64,000 nt of DNA from Magicicada septendecula. Lineage: Eukaryota; Arthropoda; Insecta; Hemiptera; Cicadidae. This document shows, piece after piece, positions 12,365 through 22,900 of the stretch. The stretch is taken from contig CM068373.1 in NCBI GenBank assembly GCA_034769895.1, positions 197,202,134 to 197,266,133 on the forward strand. The letters are read 5' to 3'. The translations under genes were made by a program, and so were the position numbers. Under the pieces are notes generated by a model. It searched no databases and was not told the DNA's origin. It saw only the letters and a program-made list of their open reading frames with translations. Position 1 is the first letter of the stretch; every line of letters begins with the position of its first letter.

Positions 12365-13072
12365 CTTTTAGTAGTAGTACGGGTGAGATGTTGTTATTAC
12401 TTGTTGACGTGGCTCTTGGAAATAGTTGTGCCAAGGATCTTGTGTGTCGTTCTCGTTTATATATCTTTCTTATAGTAGTAGTACATATTATTAATAATAC
12501 AATGTTCTGTATCCTTTACATTAATTCTCTTGAAGTACATTCTCTTACATTATAAAATTACAATACGTTCAATGTTCAATACATAATTATACATTTACTT
12601 CTCATTTAATACACACATAATAATTTTCACAATAGTAATACCTTCTTTTTCTGTGGTTAACATCTATATTTGTACTCGTACTGTCATTTTCCACCCTTAA
12701 ATAATAATAATCTTCATATCAACCTTGCATTTTTTCATCTCAATATAGTCAACAGTTATACATATAGTTACATCTTCATTTTTTATAACAAATATTTCCA
12801 TTTTTCACATTATCAATACTCGAGTAATCCTTATCGCCATTTTTTCACTATTTGGTTCCATAATTTTAATCTTCAATGTATTTTTTCATCGAGGTCTGAT
12901 TGTAGGCATTACTGGTTATCATAATAGTCAGTCCCATAAATCGGTGTACATTTTATGTTTTAACTGTAATTGTCGTTATCCTCTCTTCCTATCTTCTGGA
13001 CTTCTTTGGTATTCATACTCCCGTCCGTCCTTGATATGTATCGGTCTATCATCTGGTTCTTCCATTTGAAAG
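7337..13072 (-). repeat. Large dispersed repeat, copy 1 (downstream tail of element E)
   Basis: From TTAAAGCCACACTGCTGGGC at 7337 onward, the sequence is a diverged relative of 48384-52900 in the same orientation and order. Shared landmarks are the block around 7850 and 48860, the GTCGCGCAC block at 9004 and 50000, the CTAACTTGCT-type tandem repeat at about 10250-10460 and 51071-51490, and TTCCCCTCACTG at about 11205 and 52588. It lies directly downstream of gag-protease of E (minus strand), where pol would be expected, but no RT, RNase H or integrase motif is visible on either strand. It is probably the non-coding 3' region and LTR of a non-autonomous LTR element. LTR boundaries could not be set. 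The hydrophobic ORFs at 9935-10751 follow from the T-rich composition. Confidence 0.6.
12323..12364. repeat. Poly(T) tract, 42 bases
   Basis: Uninterrupted T run preceded by a short CT microsatellite. Read on the minus strand it is a poly(A), compatible with an old retroposon tail, but no retroposon body is evident upstream. Confidence 0.9.
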
Positions 13073-13645
13073 CTATGAGGGCTGAGTCTGCCTTCCATTC
13101 TGCTGTCTTCTCTCTCTCTTCAATATATCTGCTTCCATCTTCACGGTATTATCATCCATATTGATGATTGCGGTGTATTTTCTTAAAATATCACACCCGA
13201 TTAATATAGTGAACGGTAACCCACTGGCTACTAAGAATACCATTTGTATTGATTGTCCATTACTGGATACATCCAATTGCACTTGCTGTCGTATAGTTTT
13301 GTTTTGACGTCCTGTAGCACCAATGAGAATTATATTGCTAATCGGCAATGTGGGTATTGTGGCTTTGTTTTCTGATTGAATTCTGTCCAGTTCTACATTG
13401 TCTATTAGTGATACATTTGCGCCAGTGTCAATCATGGCTGTGGCGTCGGTGTTATTTACTCTGACGGTTATATATGCAATTTCGCTATTGCTAGTATCGC
13501 CGATAGTATTTTCATTTTCCTCCATTAGATCCTTCCTTATATTTTTTAGATAGTTATTGTTATATATACTTCGAAGCCTTGCTGATTCTGCCAAAACATT
13601 GGACCCAATAGGCCGGTTCAGTGAGGGTGATCCTGGGGTTTTCAC
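13073..13645 (-). CDS. Retropepsin (aspartic protease) of LTR element E
   Basis: A 190-codon frame with a single-domain retroviral-type aspartic protease at residues ~55-170. It has the catalytic motif AMIDTGANVSLID, the flap-region sequence ILIGATG, and the C-terminal hydrophobic-Gly motif ILIGCDILRKY. It should cleave the Gag and Gag-Pro precursors as a dimer. It lies in the -1 frame relative to gag and has no good ATG; its first start-like codon is a GTG overlapping the gag stop. It is therefore expected to be made as a Gag-Pro fusion by ribosomal frameshifting at 13613-13663. The protease of D (45389-46138) shares the layout, including TGxQ-K-xxxQVQL, so they are of one clade. RT should follow but the frame stops soon after the protease. 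Confidence 0.85.
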   Translation of the reverse strand: MKTPGSPSLNRPIGSNVLAESARLRSIYNNNYLKNIRKDLMEENENTIGDTSNSEIAYITVRVNNTDATAMIDTGANVSLIDNVELDRIQSENKATIPTLPISNIILIGATGRQNKTIRQQVQLDVSSNGQSIQMVFLVASGLPFTILIGCDILRKYTAIINMDDNTVKMEADILKRERRQQNGRQTQPS

Positions 13646-13663
13646 TGCCGGTTTGCGTTTAAA
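13613..13663 (-). promoter_or_regulatory. Programmed -1 ribosomal frameshift signal between gag and pro
   Basis: On the minus strand the heptamer TTTAAAC (13663-13657) is in the gag frame exactly as T TTA AAC, the canonical X XXY YYZ slip site. A 5-base spacer (13656-13652) is followed by the arm CCGGCAGTGA (13651-13642), which pairs with TCACTG-AA-CCGG (13624-13613) across a 17-base loop. The gag stop TGA lies inside the first arm. A -1 shift enters the protease frame, which is open through the site. Confidence 0.85.
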
Positions 13664-15171
13664 TTAGTGTCACCATTTTCGTGTCGATCCTGAGATGTCG
13701 AAGCGACTGGCTCCTGATTCCCTGTGTTGTGGAATATCTCTGTATTTTGCGTGGTTGCTCTGGGACTCCCACTGCTGTCACTTCCGTTCGACCTATATCC
13801 GGATTCTCTTTCATCCCGATCATGGTTATTGAAATGCTGGTGCTGGTGTGGGAAGCTTCTTCTTCCTTGATAATAATGCCTGTGGTTTCCACCCCGACTG
13901 GCATGTGTATAATGTACTCTTCTAAATTGACTGTGGTTGTTATTATGACCATTCCCTTGTCTTGGTTGGTGGTTAGGGGACTGATTTTGATATGGTCTAT
14001 AATAATGGTTACCTCTTTGGTAATTTGTATTTCGTGGGTAATTGTTAGACTGATAATTGTTCTGGTTCCCTCTATTAATGTTATTTCCACCTCCATCTTG
14101 ACGCTGTGTGGGCTGACTCTGGAATCTGGGAGGATTATGGAAATTCCTTCCTTGGTTATTACCATTGTTGTGAATGGTAGGGTTATTGTTCCCCAGTCCT
14201 CCTTGATCGTACGTCTGGTGTGGTACCTGTCGACTCCTTTGGTAATAGCGTTCCCTCTCGTGGCTCTCAAGTAACTCGCACATGCCTTGGATGGTTTTGA
14301 TTTGAGCATTGAGTCTACCTTGTGCTATTCCTTGATTGAAATGGTACGCCAACTTTGTTACCAAACATTCCTCTGGGATTGCCGGTTCCAGGTTTCTTGC
14401 TAGGCAAATCTTCCCCAAAAAGTAGGTGGTCATGGACTGCCTGCCATTTATGTCGAATCGTCCATTGGTTATGTCGTCACGTATAATATTCTGAGTTGCC
14501 TCTGACCAATATTTCTGTTTGAACGCTGTCTTGAAGGCTTCATAGTTACACACTTTGTGTCGGGTCGCTGTCCACCAATTGTCAAATGTGTTTTTAAATG
14601 ACTCGTCCAACATACCTTTTATTACAGTCCATCTGTTCTCACGATTTCGTTGTATTACTTCTTCCATTCGCTCGAGGAACTCCAAAGGGTTTTTTGAATA
14701 TGTCCTGAAGTCGACTTGATCTCTTCCTTCTAGATGGCTTAGACCGGATAAGAAATTCGGTATTATTTGTAGTCGATGCATTTCATCCCGTAGGTTGTCC
14801 ATTTCCCTCCGTTGGCGTTCTGTAGATTGTGCCTTATCATTGTTTACCTGCTGTTTGATGGCATCTACTTTTCCCGCAACTTCTTCACACTTACCCTTTA
14901 ATGTGGATTGTGCTGCTTCCATTCTTGTTTGTTCTTGTGTTAATATACTTATTTGGTTATCATGAGTTTGCTTCACCTCATTAATACGTTGGTGAATATC
15001 CAACTCAGTCTGGATTAATTTTAAGTTTGTACTTTCTCCTTCTTTGCGCACTTCCACTATTTCCATATTAATTTCGGTCGTTAGAATGGCCATTTGCTTC
15101 TCAATTTCTTCAACGCTTTCTCCTAGTCTTCTTTCCACCATCTCTGCCGTCTCCTTAGCGGTCTCTTCCAT
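13642..15171 (-). CDS. Gag of LTR element E
   Basis: Gag is the structural precursor that assembles the virus-like particle and binds the element RNA. The frame is open up to 15351, but I place the start at the ATG at 15171 (509 codons), because sequence upstream of about 15240 belongs to a different, inverted gag remnant. In order: a long coiled coil (residues ~1-140 from this start), a gag core around LEGRDQVDFRTYSKNPLEFLE to about residue 300 (with WWTATRHKVCNYEAFKTAF), then a ~180-residue Asn/Gln/His/Arg/Gly-rich tail. No CCHC zinc knuckle is present; the basic low-complexity tail probably does the RNA binding. The frame is intact, unlike most elements here. Large ORFs on both strands at 13659-14309 are shadows of the biased tail. 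Protease follows by frameshift. Confidence 0.85.
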   Translation of the reverse strand: MEETAKETAEMVERRLGESVEEIEKQMAILTTEINMEIVEVRKEGESTNLKLIQTELDIHQRINEVKQTHDNQISILTQEQTRMEAAQSTLKGKCEEVAGKVDAIKQQVNNDKAQSTERQRREMDNLRDEMHRLQIIPNFLSGLSHLEGRDQVDFRTYSKNPLEFLERMEEVIQRNRENRWTVIKGMLDESFKNTFDNWWTATRHKVCNYEAFKTAFKQKYWSEATQNIIRDDITNGRFDINGRQSMTTYFLGKICLARNLEPAIPEECLVTKLAYHFNQGIAQGRLNAQIKTIQGMCELLESHERERYYQRSRQVPHQTYDQGGLGNNNPTIHNNGNNQGRNFHNPPRFQSQPTQRQDGGGNNINRGNQNNYQSNNYPRNTNYQRGNHYYRPYQNQSPNHQPRQGNGHNNNHSQFRRVHYTHASRGGNHRHYYQGRRSFPHQHQHFNNHDRDERESGYRSNGSDSSGSPRATTQNTEIFHNTGNQEPVASTSQDRHENGDTNLNANRQ

Positions 15172-15249
15172 TTTATTATTATTGATATTTATCTGTAGCC
15201 AAATATTGTCATGATCGGCTTGTATAGTCTCCACATCTCTATTAAGTTT

Positions 15250-15351
15250 GGCGTTGCTTAACAATGTTAAGCAGCAGGGAAATGGGCAGTTTTCGGTACA
15301 ACTAATTGGAGGAATGAAGCGCGTAGACAATGCACAAGTTATACACTTCAC
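15250..15351 (+). pseudogene. Gypsy gag remnant, left inverted arm
   Basis: Read on the plus strand, this ~100-bp piece (from GTTAAGCAGCAGGGAAATG) matches the reverse complement of ~16965-17055, where it follows a zinc-knuckle-like segment. It makes the E gag frame look longer than it is. Sequence to about 15700 has no recognisable coding content. Confidence 0.55.
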
Positions 15352-15739
15352 AAAAACAGTGGGAGCTCAGTATATTATATGAAATGAAGACAGATAAACC
15401 TGTTTGAAATGATTTGCTGTAAAATCCTTACATGTAGTGGCACTTCCCCTGTGTGTATAGTTTGCTACACTCACCAAAATGAGCCATCACATGACTAAAA
15501 ACCATAAAGGCTGCCACACAGTCAACTCTATGTGGGCCACTCTTTATATACAAAACAATCATAAAACCTGTTTAGACATGTGAGAGACAACTAAGGGACA
15601 TGTGACAACACTAATATGCTTCCTGAGCTGCAGAACTTGCTCACTGCTTTGAACAAAGTACATTTATTACTGAATGAACTTTTATATTACATCATTTTCG
15701 ATTAGCATAAAATCCTGATTACCATATTTTTTCAAACAG

Positions 15740-16911
15740 AATTAACACTGTTGCGTAGAAAAATTATTCTGATTAGAGCTTTCAAGCTTCATAGCTCATC
15801 ATCAGATCGGAAATAACAATAATAGGACTAGAAAACCTCTTTATACCCACTTACCCTACCACTAGCAAACACATTTTCATAAACAAGCTATAATTTTCTA
15901 ACCCTTTCTCTCTTTCTTTCAATATTTCTAAGTCCGCTGTAAGCCTTCTTTTAACTGTGTTACTCACTACTTTCAAAATTTCATAGTCTCTAAAGGATTT
16001 TTATCTCTTTCATTTACTTATTTTACAGTACTAACAGTGTTAATTACTACTTTTTGTTTGTTATACATTTTTTAGTGTCTTTTATCATTCTGGTTATAAT
16101 TTTACTGATGATTATTGGTCTATATCTGATATCCCTATGTTTACACTAGTTACATGAATAGCAGACAAGAAACTATTCATGTAACTAGTGTAAACATAGG
16201 GATATCAGATATAGACCAATAATCATCAGTAAAATTATAACCAGAATGATAAAAGACACTAAAAAATGTATAACAAACAAAAAGTAGTAATTAACACTGT
16301 TAGTACTGTAAAATAAGTAAATGAAAGAGATAAAAACAAATCATGGGATGTACCCATTGTTGTCACACAAAGTAGGGCTAACAACCTAATAATAACCTAA
16401 CTCTAAAGGATTAACAAACTTATGGTTCTCTTCTATGAAATGTATTGCATATAACGAATTTGTTGTTCTATTACCTTCTCCATGTTTGTGGTTAGATAAC
16501 CTGCATTCAAATTTCCATCCTGTCTCACCTAGGTACACTTTGTTGCATTATTTACATTTTAATTTATAAACTCCGCTTCTCTGTAAGATTGGGATTTTTT
16601 TCTACGTTTATTTCTTATCTTATCAAATACGGATTCACGTTTTTTAATTGCTATATCTACTCATATTTTTTAAAACGTATAATTTGTCTGGTATATGATC
16701 CTACGCATGTTAGTGACCGTGCATAATTCTTTCGTTTTGGTTCATTTTTAGCTTTTTGCATGTTAATACTTTCCATAACTTTATCCACTATGGTAGTGTT
16801 ATAGTTATTGTTCTTTGCAATTCCCTTTATCTTTTTTATTCCCCTATCTTTTGTTTCTGTCTCTTTTAAGCTCCTGTAAGCTCTATAACAAAATGAATTG
16901 ATTGCCACCAT
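15740..16911 (-). pseudogene. Penelope-like element remnant (linker and GIY-YIG endonuclease)
   Basis: The minus strand from 16911 carries the segment between RT and endonuclease (SLTCVGSYTRQIIRFKKYE at its end). It is followed at about 16580-16413 by a GIY-YIG-type nuclease: RSGVYKLKC, then KVYLGETGWKFECRLSNHK and RTTNSLYA.HF. This domain nicks target DNA in Penelope-like retroelements. The C-terminal tail resumes at 15987 (DYEILKVVSNTVKRRL) beyond a 401-bp insertion (16000-16400). One in-frame stop lies in the nuclease, a frame break lies between linker and nuclease, and the RT is missing, so it is dead. A second copy is at 61620-62060. Confidence 0.8.
16000..16400. mobile_element. 401-bp palindromic insertion inside the Penelope-like remnant
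   Basis: Flanked by a 12-bp direct repeat, CTCTAAAGGATT, at 15988-15999 and 16401-16412. Almost all of it is a perfect inverted repeat: 164-base arms at 15998-16161 and 16173-16336 around an 11-base loop, with the outer two bases of the left arm reaching into the direct repeat. About 64 extra bases (16337-16400) include TTAGG-like units on the minus strand. The second Penelope-like copy lacks the insertion at the same point, so it acts as an empty site. No coding capacity. Confidence 0.8.
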
Positions 16912-16964
16912 TTTATTTGTCGTACTTCATTTCAGATAATATACTAAGTTTCCACTGTTTTTTA

Positions 16965-17480
16965 AAGCGTATAACTTGTGTATTATCTAGGTGCGTCATT
17001 GCTCCAATTAGTTGTACTGACTACTGCCTATTTCCCTGCTGCTTAACAATGGTCCGACAATCTCTTTGTAGATGCGCAAGTTCCCCATATCTAAAAAAAA
17101 TTCCGTCTTTCATACTTTCTACCTTCATACTGTGGTGCTGAACTTTTAAAACTCTGCCTCTTATTCTTCCTCTTAATCATTTGTGTCATCACAATCTGTT
17201 AGTGTGCGCATTTGCCCACAGACACTGACTTGGCGGCCTCAAACTGTACAGCATAGACAAGCGCATCCACTCTATTCTGGTGTATTGCCATTGTAGCAGT
17301 TGTTGTAGTTCACTATTTCTGACACCATCAGTAAATATCTGTGTCACCGATGTCATTCAAAAATTCTCTGGTGCTCTATGATAGGCCAGTCAATACTTGC
17401 TTCAAACTGTTCTGCATAAGATTTCTGGCTGTCAGGTGACACTTTCTGTAGTAGCTCTAAGGCAGATACTTAAAGCAAGA
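16965..17480 (-). pseudogene. Gypsy gag remnant, right inverted arm
   Basis: On the minus strand, fragments read like the end of a Gypsy gag core (DGVRNSELQQLLQWQYTRI, and in the next frame LVYAVQFEAAKSVSVG), then a damaged zinc-knuckle region (ELAHLQRDCRTIVKQQGN) close to 17050. Frameshifts and stops are frequent. This gag is unlike that of E. Its last ~90 bases recur inverted at 15250-15351, on the other side of the Penelope-like remnant. Confidence 0.6.
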
Positions 17481-18101
17481 ATAAGTGAAACCAATAATAT
17501 GTGCTTGTGACTTCAATGTTGGGCCCTTGGTATTAATAGGTATGACTGCAGTAGACTCTGTTACCTTATTTTCTATATTTTTTTGGACCTATACCTTTTT
17601 TGGTACAATCTGTTCCAACACAGATTGCAATTTGATTTGAAACACAGGGTTGTTTTTTCATTGACTGTTCAACTTCTGTTTTCATCTGTTATTTTACATT
17701 TGCAGTCCACTTCTCTACTACAGATACACTTACCCCTTGCCCACTGAGATCACCATGTAATTCACCTACACCTCCACATAGTACAACCCAACTCTGAAGC
17801 AGTATGCTCTTGCAAATGCCTTTGTTCATATATCAGTGCTTTTATGTGTTCTGTTTCTTATTTACGTTCTTCTTTTTGTCATTATATCTAAGCGGGGTGC
17901 TTTTTATGATTCCTCTGGTTGTCATTGTTTTTCATCCTGTCATTTCTCTCCTTTTTCTGCCTCATGGTGTCATAATTTCTCTGCTTCTTCTGCCTCCTGT
18001 CATTATTGTTCCATTTGCAATAGCAAATGCACTAGTAAATTTGTAAACAATTCTTGGTACTGTTGCCCTAATAATTGATTATGATAAAAAGTTTTGATTA
18101 A
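17481..18101. other. No recognisable gene
   Basis: T-rich DNA with two overlapping hydrophobic ORFs near 17804-18078, which I regard as spurious. It may be further upstream sequence of the degraded gag element. Confidence 0.45.
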
Positions 18102-18168
18102 TCACACACACATACAACACACACACACACGCACACACACACACACACACACATACACACACACACAA
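18102..18168. repeat. AC microsatellite
   Basis: Imperfect (CA)n with occasional CATACA and GCACAC variants. Confidence 0.9.
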
Positions 18169-18679
18169 TGATACAAATTAACAAACATAGTGTACTCATT
18201 AACTTCAGATATTGGTAATTCAATACACAGTATCGTTTTAAAAAGGTCCGTTTTATACAGTATAGTTTTAGAGGCCATAGAAGCGATGATAAAAACAACT
18301 AGATGAGCATGACAAACAACTACAAGAGCGTGACTGAAAACTATGGGAATTAATAAGAAGACAAGTGGAGGGTTGTGGAAAAAACATTAACAACTGAAAA
18401 TAAAATTCTTGTAGGCACATTTCAAACATAAATGAACTTGAGTCAAATGAAACTGAACAAAAATTATATAACACATGAACAAAAGTTAAAGGAACGTGAA
18501 AATAAACTCACAGAAATTGACAAGACTCCATGAACACGAACACAAACACACACAGTTACAAAAACAAATTGACAATTTGGGGTTGGATGGTACTATACAG
18601 TGAAATCAAATCACATATGTATACCATAACATACCGGACATTACCACAATAATAAAACAAGTCAGAATAAAGAAACAGG

Positions 18680-18806
18680 TCAGGTACAAAGAATGAGAGG
18701 AAAAAGTATTTATTGGAGGACCAGGGGAAAAAGAGCAAGAGGGAGGCCAAGTAGAAGATGGGTGGATGATGTAGATGAAGATTTAAGTTGACTGGGGGTC
18801 AGAAGG
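18680..18806 (+). pseudogene. LINE 3'-terminal coding remnant, left part
   Basis: One frame reads KRARGRPSRRWVDDVDEDLS, then a stop, then LGVRR. This is the Arg-Gly-Arg-Pro...W.DDV.EDL signature found at the C-terminus of many insect non-LTR retrotransposon ORF2 proteins. Element D interrupts it at 18806, and the reading continues after D at 47511. At least one stop makes it non-functional. Confidence 0.65.
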
Positions 18807-19952
18807 TGTGAAGTTACTCTGTTAACACATTTTTATAATAATAAATATATATATCCCACTTACCTTTAAATCTTCTTTCTGCCCAGAGTTACGTCACACG
18901 AACGGTGATATGCAAGTATGATTGTAAAGTTATTTGATAAATGTACGCTGCGCTCATTTATGTAATGGAATTCAAACAAATTTTTTATTATATAATTATT
19001 TCATTTTTCTATTGTTCTCTAATCATGACAGATTCTTTCCAAAGAATCAAGACAAACAAAAATTCTTTAAATATTAGTGAAACATCTTATACGAATAGAG
19101 TTTAAATACACATCTTATATTACAGAAAGCAGCCCAGCCTGCTCGCACACAACATTCATACCATTGTAAAAACCCCTTTTATTTATATAGGCCCCATTTT
19201 ATTCAAAAATAATCATATATTTGTATGATACGGTTACTCAATGCTCCTGCTGGCAACGTGGCGTCTCCCCGACCTCGTGGCGCATCACTCACACAGTCCT
19301 CTTTTACATGTCCGAAAGAATTTATGATTTCAATTTTCCGAATACTACACTCACTTTAGCATTTCTAGATACTGCACTCACTTTCAATTGATACTAAAAT
19401 TTTATTGTTGAGCCCCGTTTGGCTGGCTGCCTGGCCAGGCTTAGCTTCGTCGGGTAACTGCGAGGAGCGTTAACCAAAATACCCCACTCCCCAAGTTTGG
19501 ACAAGACGGAAAACAATGCCTTCTGGCAATAAAAGGTTCGTCATTGTACTTAAAGTACGCTGTTGTTCATGCGTTTAGACGTCGACAAAATCTGGAAGCC
19601 GCTGGTTACGTCACTAAGATAGGCGGGATCTCGTCAAGACTTCTGTCGTCACCCGCTCGTATGGCAAACAAATTTTACAAAAGCCATTTTGGTTCGGTTT
19701 GTTCGGAGCGTCGTCTGGGTGCCCCGCTGGTGTTCGCGCGTTTGTGTGCGCCACACAGCACTACAGTTCTTGGAATTAAATTGCGTTGCTGAACCTACAC
19801 GCCGCATTCCACTGTTCCGACTACGTTCAACTTCACACCACTGTTCCTTTGTTTGACGAAACTTTTATTTAACATGTGACTGGCCACACAGATGGAAAAT
19901 AAATTTGTGATTTTTTAATAAAATGAAAACCCCTCTTTTTAGCCCCATTACA
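18807..19952 (-). repeat. 3' LTR of D
   Basis: 1146 bp, TG...CA ends, about 3% different by eye from the 5' LTR at 46354-47506. Both copies carry an open plus-strand (antisense) frame of 82-88 codons (19544-19792 here), which is more likely a by-product of a GC-rich segment than a gene. Confidence 0.95.
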
Positions 19953-19999
19953 AAACCCCCCAATGAGAGATCTTCTGCTGGAACAGAAGAACTCTCTTT
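19953..19999 (-). promoter_or_regulatory. Polypurine tract and adjoining hairpin (D)
   Basis: On the minus strand, a 16-base arm (19999-19984) pairs with 19977-19962 (14 of 16 positions) around a 6-base loop, followed by the G-run at 19961-19953 and the LTR. The primary sequence differs from the A/B/El1 hairpins but the position and shape are the same. Confidence 0.75.
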
Positions 20000-22900
20000 G
20001 CTAAACCCCTAAGAGGATCGGAGAGGATATGGTGCCAACAACCCCCATTAATTCCTTAACGCATCATGGGTAAATTACCCCCCTAGCTCGGCGACCATGG
20101 CTGCACCTGAACGAGATTACTGGACTTCTCTGTACGAGATCCCAACACCATAAAATCAAACAGACACGCACCACAGCGCACCTAACCTTCTATCATTCTA
20201 CCCCAAAATCAACAGCCTGGCCTCATACCATGCCAAGATCCTCAACCGATATATTCCCCCTTACATGCACACTGGGCTGCCTTTAGCAAGTACTGGGCGC
20301 GTACACATATTCATTAATACATCCTAACAAATTCCTTATTTAAGATTCAAAAATATTTATCTTTGAATTCAAAAATTTATTTACGTTCAAAATCAAATTG
20401 TTATATCTCCATTACTTTCTCAAAATCAAAAAATAAAAAATCTTTTACATGACTATCAACTCTATCAATTTTCTTCACTACTAATAACAATCCTAAAGAA
20501 AAACAAATTGAACACCTTATTAAACATGAATTCACTTACTTTAACATTTGTTTACACATATATTCTAAACAATATAATTCAATAAACACTAGTAACACAC
20601 ATAAACAATAATATACTTGAAACTCAAAACCTCATCTATATGGCAGGCGTAAAAAATAATTTTTTTTTTCAAAAAAATTTAAATTTATCAAAATATATTT
20701 TTCTCAATATTCATAAACATTTAAAATCATTTAATTCAATTAAATGACAAAATTGCATCAATCAGTTGCTAGAAACTGGTCTTGTCTATAACATCAACCA
20801 TCAGCTGATCTCTCTGGGTGAAGTCAACGACCTTGACATACATATGTTACACAAAGCTACATCATAAAATACATGAAACACCTTTGAAATTCTTTACCTT
20901 CAAACATAATACAACATAATAAAATAAGACATACAAAATTAACATGATTATTATTACAATAAACAATAAAAGTTTACATTTAAATTGACCAAAATTACAC
21001 TTTTTATAGCTTTATATTATTTTCAAATTCTATTACAATCCGTCACTTGTTTCAATTACTTTTATATTTTGACTATGGCTTTCTTTCTTTAATATTTTCA
21101 TTCTCCATTAGTTTGGGTGACTTAATTATTCGTAATAACTCACTTTATCAACTTGGCATTTATATATATATAATCTTACCCCTTTTCTGATTCTAATACT
21201 CACTTAACAGCTTTAACTAATATGACACCCCTCTATCAAAACATCTACCAACCATTCTCTACCTCTAACTTACTATTCAACTCATTTCGCATCATTCTAC
21301 CCTTACAACAAAATACTCTCTACCCCTTTGTACTCAGGATGTGTGTTCCCTTCCCACTGCTCATTCCCTTATGTTGGTTCCTGGACTCCCCCTAGGTAAC
21401 CCTTTCTGGCACTAATCGGTTCCCCTTCCGCCACAGCGCTTTTCATTGAGGACTCCTTATCACACCACCCCCTTACAAAATTCCACTATCAACTAATTAC
21501 TCTCCCATTACATCACTTTCATTTACAAAATATCTCCATTTATTTATTACCTCAATATATCACTCATTACTCTACATATTTTCCCCATAGCTACTGTGTC
21601 ACTATCAATACTCACATTTTACATTACTTTTATTCACAGCCATCTTACTTTATTCAACTCCCCTTCTAAACTTAACTTGGACTGATCTAAATGTCCTAAC
21701 AAAATAGTAATCACCCAAAATATAACTTTTACCACATTTACATTTTAACTCTTGAAAATTCAAAACTAGCTCAATCCATTTTACCATTTATTTCAAAATC
21801 TCTTGAACACATTGAAAATACTATATTCAAATTTTAATTATATTCAAACAGTTAATTACATTGAAAAATTTGCAAATCATCTATACATGATATACTACAT
21901 TTATAACTCCAGAAATCAGCTGATTTTCTTGGCAAGGTGAATGACCTTACTATAGATACCATTCCACAATTATATACAATACATATTTTCATACTCGTTA
22001 TACCTAACATACTACATACAGTTAATACACGTACACACAATTATATAGTTATCCTACAATGTTATTTGAATTCATTACAATTTAAATCTGGTACTTAAAA
22101 TCATTTTGCTCTCATAGGGACATACATCGCTACTCATTGAGTCATAGTCATAGCAACAGTTACTGAACAGCTCTATGGATTGTCAACCCCTAACTCTCTT
22201 TATAGAGTTGTGTTATAAGCTGACCGCCCGCTGTTTACAGAGGTCGTCACCCTCTCGCTGAATTTACAGCTACACTCCCACTACATCGTTACTTAAAATC
22301 CCCCCTTTACCCAGTTATAATTAGGTAAACCACCTGCCGGTCGGTCTAAGTATTTACCTTGCGCACAGGTGCGTTATCTGTGCCCCTGGCTTGTAACTGC
22401 CAGCTCCTTTTCCACACACACTATTGTTTCCTGCTGGTGGACTGTTGCGTCCATTTGCATTCCCAAGAACTGAAGTTACATATATAAGGTATGGACGCTG
22501 CCTTACCGTTCTTGGTTCAGCATTATATGAAAATTTGGTATTACTGATGTCCGAGGACACCAGTAATCCTACTGAAATGATTCACACACCCTTATACACG
22601 GCATTATCGACACCTTCGATGATAGTTGCTGTTCCATAGTTATGTAGTTTCCCCTGTTACCCCCCTGTTCAATTTCAAAGTACACCAATTTTGTAACTAC
22701 TTACATAATTCCACGGCCAGGGTCTGGTGAAACCGTGACCGCCCGAAATGTGGGGAAACTACTAAAAGACATATAAGGCTCACACTGACACTGCTACTAC
22801 AGTTCACAGAAGGTCAACTCTTATATGTTTGGGTATATTTATTAATTGATTGATTTTCATGTTTACATTTTTAGACATATCTATCTTTTCAACTTTTAGA

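Noticed and set aside
13659-14309. Long ORFs on both strands overlapping gag of E (also 13681-14274 plus)
   Set aside because: They are shadows of the repetitive Asn/Gln/His/Arg-rich gag tail; no domain and no independent signals.
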